This document shows, in pieces, positions 59,892 to 64,000 of a stretch of 64,000 bases of DNA. The position numbers and the translations under genes were made by a program. A model generated the notes under the pieces. It worked only from the letters and a program-made list of their open reading frames with translations. It was not told the DNA's origin and searched no databases. Position 1 is the first letter of the stretch. Every line of letters begins with the position of its first letter. Origin of the DNA: Lepas anatifera (Eukaryota > Arthropoda > Thecostraca > Lepadidae); assembly GCA_034440635.1 (NCBI GenBank), contig JAOTON010002071.1:31765-95764 (forward strand), written 5' to 3'.

Positions 59892-60211
59892 CATAGACAG
59901 ATCCAGGATTTCTGATCCGGGAGGGGCACATAATCGGGGTGCACCTTTTTGGGCGGGGTGCAATTTTGGGCGGAGAACACCTGACCAAGAGTGCAGCACT
60001 TTTGGGCGGAAAACTTATTAGGTGGGTGCCAAATCCTACCGCAGGGGCGCTGATATTTGCATCTTGCGGCGGGGGAGGCTGAAGAGTGACATTTAAGGGG
60101 GCGCCGTCGATCTTGCATTAGTATGCCATGACCATTTTAGGTAGAGCTGGAGATCGAACAAAAGGGGGAGGGCAAACGCCCTCCTCCTCCTCCTCCCGGG
60201 ATCCGCCTAGG
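59892..60211 (+). mobile_element. hAT-like MITE, cluster copy 3
   Basis: Starts CATAGACAGATCCAGGA and ends CCCGGGATCCGCCTAGG. Flanking octamers TCATATCT and TCGTGTCT match at 6 of 8. The interior has GGGCGGGGTGCAATTTTGGGC and AAGGGGGCGCCG blocks of the same family. 320 bp, non-coding. Confidence 0.7.
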
Positions 60212-60214
60212 TCG

Positions 60215-62460
60215 TGTCTTCCAGTTCGCCTTCTTTGAACAATATTATATTATGAGTGCGGTTAATGGGTTGATGCAGGCAGCCCATCACTCTTCTGATC
60301 GGTCAACATGCACTTCTTTCTCTTTACTGTAGGATTTGGAATCAAAATAAGACGAACAAAATTAAAGCCCAAATCAACTGATATGGTTATCTGGTTTTGT
60401 TTCTCGACTCCCTTCAAATGTGAGCCACCACAAGTATTGAACGATGAAATATCTCTCATGATTGGATAATCTCGATGATACGCTGTTGGCACGGATCAGT
60501 AGATAAACAAACAAACGAGATAACTCCATCGGCCTGGAGGGTGGCCTGACACAGGCCAGCCCGTGGCCTGTCTCCGGGTGGGCGTGATGCCGCGCCTGGC
60601 GTCGGCGGCGGCTCCGGTCGTGTCAGACGATCCCAGCCAGCTGACTGGTGACGCATCGCCCGTGCTGCTCCAACTCATGTTGACCTTTCCCGCAGCCTCG
60701 TCGCCAGGTGCGTGCCAGCGAAGTGAGCCTGGACCGGGGCTCGTGACCGGGTGTGCCCGTTTTTGCGAAGCACAATCCTGCCGTTTGTATGAGGAATGTC
60801 CACCTTTCAGGCTCATTCAGTCCTCAAAATGACGCACAATCAGGCAAATGTTTCTGCCGGTGCTGAATGCGGGAATTGTATGCTATAGTTTTCAGCCGTT
60901 GCTCGGAGTCGAGTAGCAGTGCTCAGGAGCTCAACTGCGCCTAGTCAGGACACGTTTACCCCAGTCTAACTTCTCTGGAACAGTCGGCACTACTGAGCTC
61001 TGCACAGAGACTGGGAGTCTCATGGCGCAGAGACTCAACACGCCGTAGATGGTGGAAATATCGTTGTAGGTATTGTATAAAGCATGAGCTATCGAGTTTA
61101 AAATATAGATCCAGCTTTGATAGCTGTGTTCAGAATAATAATATTCTTAGTTCCACATTGAGCTTTTTGGTCCAGCTGTTTATTTCTAAAGCTCATACGT
61201 GCATGGCTGCATCCCAGACTGTCACTGGCTTATAAACAATACGAACTATTTCTGTGCGTAGCAACAAAAAAGTTTCAGAATCATGTAAAGGCAGGAACTT
61301 CTGGGATGGCAAGAATGACCAGAATTCCAAAAGATTGAGACCCACCTCTAAGAGGACATTTTGTGAATTAAGAGACATGATGTTTTATGTTTCCAATAAC
61401 GTAACCATGGTTTCGAACCTATCATGGGTACATCATGAGGTGCGAAAACAGCGAAGGTCACAATTTTGAGCGACAAAAAAACTATAGTTGAAGCTGCTCC
61501 GTATCGTCAGCTATTGAACGTTTCGCTGAAGCAGCTGCCGTGCTGGAGTAGGAACTCGTAGCGACGTTAAAAACGATTTCATAAGAGGCCAAAGCAATCG
61601 CGTAAATAGTCCTCGCAGTCACCCGTTGTCAGGGCACATATGGTCGTGTGCCGTTTCCCACCAGGCGCCAGCGCGACCGGGCGCTCTAGGTTATTAGGAG
61701 ACCATCAGGAAAAGACCTGGTAAGCCTGGACCCAATCTGGGTGGTTATGTTCAGGCTGAGATTAGGTTCCTGCATAGGATATTGCTATTGGATGTTCACT
61801 TATCTACAGACATGCAGAAAACCCACCAATGAGGATTGTCTGATAAGCCCTTTTCGGCTCAAAGCTCAGAAACCAAATCTGGTGTAGTGATAGATTTCAT
61901 TGAAGCTCTTCGGATTTTGCTCCTTTGAGTTCCTGCAAGACCAAGCGGACAACAGTATTATATCGTTTTAGGCTGAGTTTCCTCTCACGCTCCTTATATC
62001 ACTGAAATTAAAATTCTTAGAAATAATAGAGAGTCAAACAGTGCATGTATTTTTTATATATTGAACATTTCCACTTCATCGCGCATGGCTCTTCCAGTCT
62101 CTCGCTATGAGGATGATAATCTGAATACTATGGAAGGAGATTGAGTAAGATAAGAATAGTTGAGTAGGAGGATTGGGATAAGGAAGGTCCAGGGCGAGGC
62201 AGCGCAGCCACACCGGCGCAGATGCTCTCAGCCCCGGGTGAGGTAAGGATGTTTGGAGAAGGGAAGCAACGGTGGTGGTAAAAAAAGCTAAAAGGATGAT
62301 GCTGGAAGCTCGGTGGATACATGTTTTTAGTTCACTCCACATGGTCACCTTGTAGGTCGTCAAATTAGAATTGTTCCAATACATGTGATTCTTGGGTATG
62401 ACCTACGTGCATGGGGAGGTAAATGTTCACGCCATAGACTAGCATTGTTCCAAACGAGAG
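60215..62460. other. anonymous sequence with a GC-rich segment
   Basis: 60530-60760 is GC-rich and open on both strands but gives no recognisable domain; it could be a first exon or island of an unseen gene. 62140-62270 is similar. Nothing else assigned. Confidence 0.3.
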
Positions 62461-62541
62461 CAGTGACGGATCTAGGATTTCGTTAAGGGGGGGGCCCAGG
62501 CTCGGAGGGCGCCGAACCTGGGGGCGCCGAACCTGAGGGGC
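62461..62541 (+). mobile_element. truncated hAT-like left end
   Basis: CAGTGACGGATCTAGGA followed by a G-run and a doubled GGCGCCGAACCTG unit. It ends where the complete MITE at 62550 inserted, and its other terminus was not found. Confidence 0.5.
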
Positions 62542-62549
62542 GCCAATTT

Positions 62550-63063
62550 CAGTGGCAGATCCAGCCGGTCGGTTTGGGAGGGGCAAACCAAAGTCGAAAA
62601 GCAAAAAAAAAAAAAAAAACGTCACGCAGTAAAAAGCTGCGCTACCAATATCACTTCCCGGTAGAATTTTTGGGTATTTGAGGCAAAAAGCTAAAAAAAC
62701 GTCACAGGGTGAAAAATATGGGCTCGAGATACTTCTTCCTATACAAGGCTGGCTATACTAGACTGGCTATACTATAACTGAGAATTATTGATATTTACTC
62801 CATGATTCTGATGAAGGGCTGTGCCCGAATATATAATCTTCAGTGTTTTTTACATTTCCGGATTCGAGGGGACAGGCCAGGGAACATCTTATCAACTTAT
62901 GTTCTGTTTGAAGTTGAGAGTTGAAACACCAAAATATTGCTTATAAACTAAAAAGGAGGAGGGGTAAAAAGCAGGTCGATCGCTTTGGGGGGTCAAAACA
63001 TAGTTTTGCCCCGAGCTTTTCCGTTTGGGGGAATGCCTTTTTGCCCCCCTAGATCCGCCACTG
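62550..63063. mobile_element. hAT-type MITE with perfect 8-bp target duplication
   Basis: Starts CAGTGGCAGATCCAGCC and ends CCTAGATCCGCCACTG. Identical octamers GCCAATTT flank it (62542-62549 and 63064-63071). 514 bp. Subterminal GGGGCAAA and TTTGCCCC echo 5812 and 9501. It contains a CTGATGAAGGGCTGTGCCC string (62808-62826), discussed under findings. Non-coding; inserted into an older hAT relic. Confidence 0.87.
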
Positions 63064-63071
63064 GCCAATTT

Positions 63072-63409
63072 ACCACCCAAAAGGCGGCCAGTGTCAATGA
63101 AAAACGCGTTTAAAAAGGATTTGTAAATGCTTATTTTCATGAAAGCTTCCTCTTAGTGAGGACATGTTCACGTTTACCATCAAGCCTATTTCGGGCCAGC
63201 TAACGACTGGCACCTTGGTAGAAAATGCTGAAAGCACCCACTGACACTAACTGAAGCAAGATGAGCAAATAATACAGTTATCTTCGGTCATGGCGAAAAC
63301 TGAGGTGTCGTATCCACCACCTCCACTTATCACAGTTGTCCTGGCTAACGGCTCCATACTGAAATACCCGATTGACGCTAACCTGAGCCTCATAGGCCGC
63401 AGAACCTCT
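63072..63409. other. anonymous sequence
   Basis: No feature recognised. Confidence 0.35.
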
Positions 63410-64000
63410 GCGGGCCTGGGCCCCTGAGTTTTTGGTGACTTCCCTGAATTTATATCGAGTCCCCTCAGCTGATCTGGGACCGATTTAGTTAACCAGGCCC
63501 TCACACTGAACTTGAAATCTATATGTCGCCGCTGAAGCCTATTAAGCTTTTCGGGGCCCTTTTATTGATATAGGGCCCCCTCAACAGGTCCTGGGCCCTC
63601 TGAGCTAAAAGCTGGAGCTCTGAGCCCCAAGCTGGATTAGTGTCCCTTAAGCTGGTCAGGGTCCCCTGGGTTGGTACCGTTTTCGTTTAACTGATCCCTT
63701 CAGCTTGTTTGGGGCCCGTTGTGTGCATCTGGGCACTAGTTCGTTGAGGCACCCAGCTAGTCTCGGCCCTATTAGTTTTATGGGCCTTCTGAGCTACTGC
63801 AGGGTCCCCTCAGAGTTTCTGGGCCCCATGAATTTAAAATTGTACCCCTGGGTTAGTTTTGGGTCCCTGATCTTATTTAGAAACCGTTTAAATAGGTAGG
63901 CACCCAACGCTGGTCTTGAGAATCCTGTGTTGGCACTGAGGTCGTCAAATGAGCTCGTCGGGGGCCCTTATCTGGGCCCCCTTAACTGAAACGGGCCCCT
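63410..64000. repeat. degenerate ~20-bp minisatellite running off the window
   Basis: Successive units of 19-21 bp open with a GGGCCCCT-like block followed by a GAGCT/TAGTT-like half (for example GGCCTTCTGAGCTACTGCAG, GGTCCCCTCAGAGTTTCTG, GGCCCCATGAATTTAAAATT). Individual units are only moderately similar, so the array is old. The right end lies beyond 64000. Confidence 0.75.

Noticed and set aside
59461..60021. GHPVVS-repeat protein of 186 residues
   Set aside because: It follows from an 18-bp tandem repeat with period divisible by three and runs on into a hAT-like MITE; no start context or splice signals.

Overview
This is a stretch of animal, almost certainly invertebrate, nuclear genome. 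It has spliced-gene signals, two decayed non-LTR retrotransposons (one with a 2A-like peptide at its N terminus, one with a C-terminal RNase H domain), tRNA-derived SINEs, hAT-type and TTAA-type non-autonomous DNA transposons, and very long microsatellites. No bacterial-style gene organisation is present, and the species cannot be named from the sequence alone. By eye at least 40 % of the window is repeat-derived. Only two segments look like host protein-coding sequence: one exon of a seven-transmembrane receptor (30521-30749, minus) and a broken ubiquitin-specific protease retrocopy (about 34521-35960, minus).

Layout. 0-9 kb: mostly anonymous sequence with small hAT-like elements (440-614, 2985-3243, 5812-6208), a foldback repeat pair (3890 and 6579) and a (TC)n tract. 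9.2-29.7 kb: a dense nest of 0.8-1.1 kb elements bounded by TTAA (or ATAA/CTAA) and packed with AGGTCA/TGACCT hexamers. A 2A-bearing LINE has inserted into one of them (17841-20975). Another has inserted into an RNase H LINE (23957-26762) that also carries a SINE. 29.7-38.8 kb: the receptor exon, a 0.7 kb inverted-repeat element with a hammerhead-ribozyme-like core, a SINE, the protease pseudogene and two further small transposons. 38.8-46.4 kb: more TTAA/AGGTCA elements, one pair head-to-head as a palindrome, a SINE and a 33-bp minisatellite. 46.5-47.2 kb: a 670-bp pyrimidine tract with 81 TCTCTG units flanked by (TC)n. 47-64 kb: sparse sequence with SINEs, two TTAA elements (54.6 and 56.7 kb), clustered hAT-like elements (57.9-60.2 and 62.5-63.1 kb), an 18-bp minisatellite and a 20-bp degenerate minisatellite running off the right edge.

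The most unusual feature is the TTAA element group, here called families A-E. Different families share one modular plan but not one terminal sequence. The plan is a TTAA-like flank, a short CCC/CAC...GGG/GTG terminus, a GC-rich near-perfect palindrome within about 50 bp of the end, in several families a GTTTTTC...GAAAAAC stem, and a core carrying about 20 nuclear-receptor-type half-sites per kilobase. Several elements abut each other and share one tetranucleotide, as if each insertion supplied the target for the next. None encodes a transposase, so they must be mobilised in trans, plausibly by a piggyBac-like enzyme (inference from TTAA).
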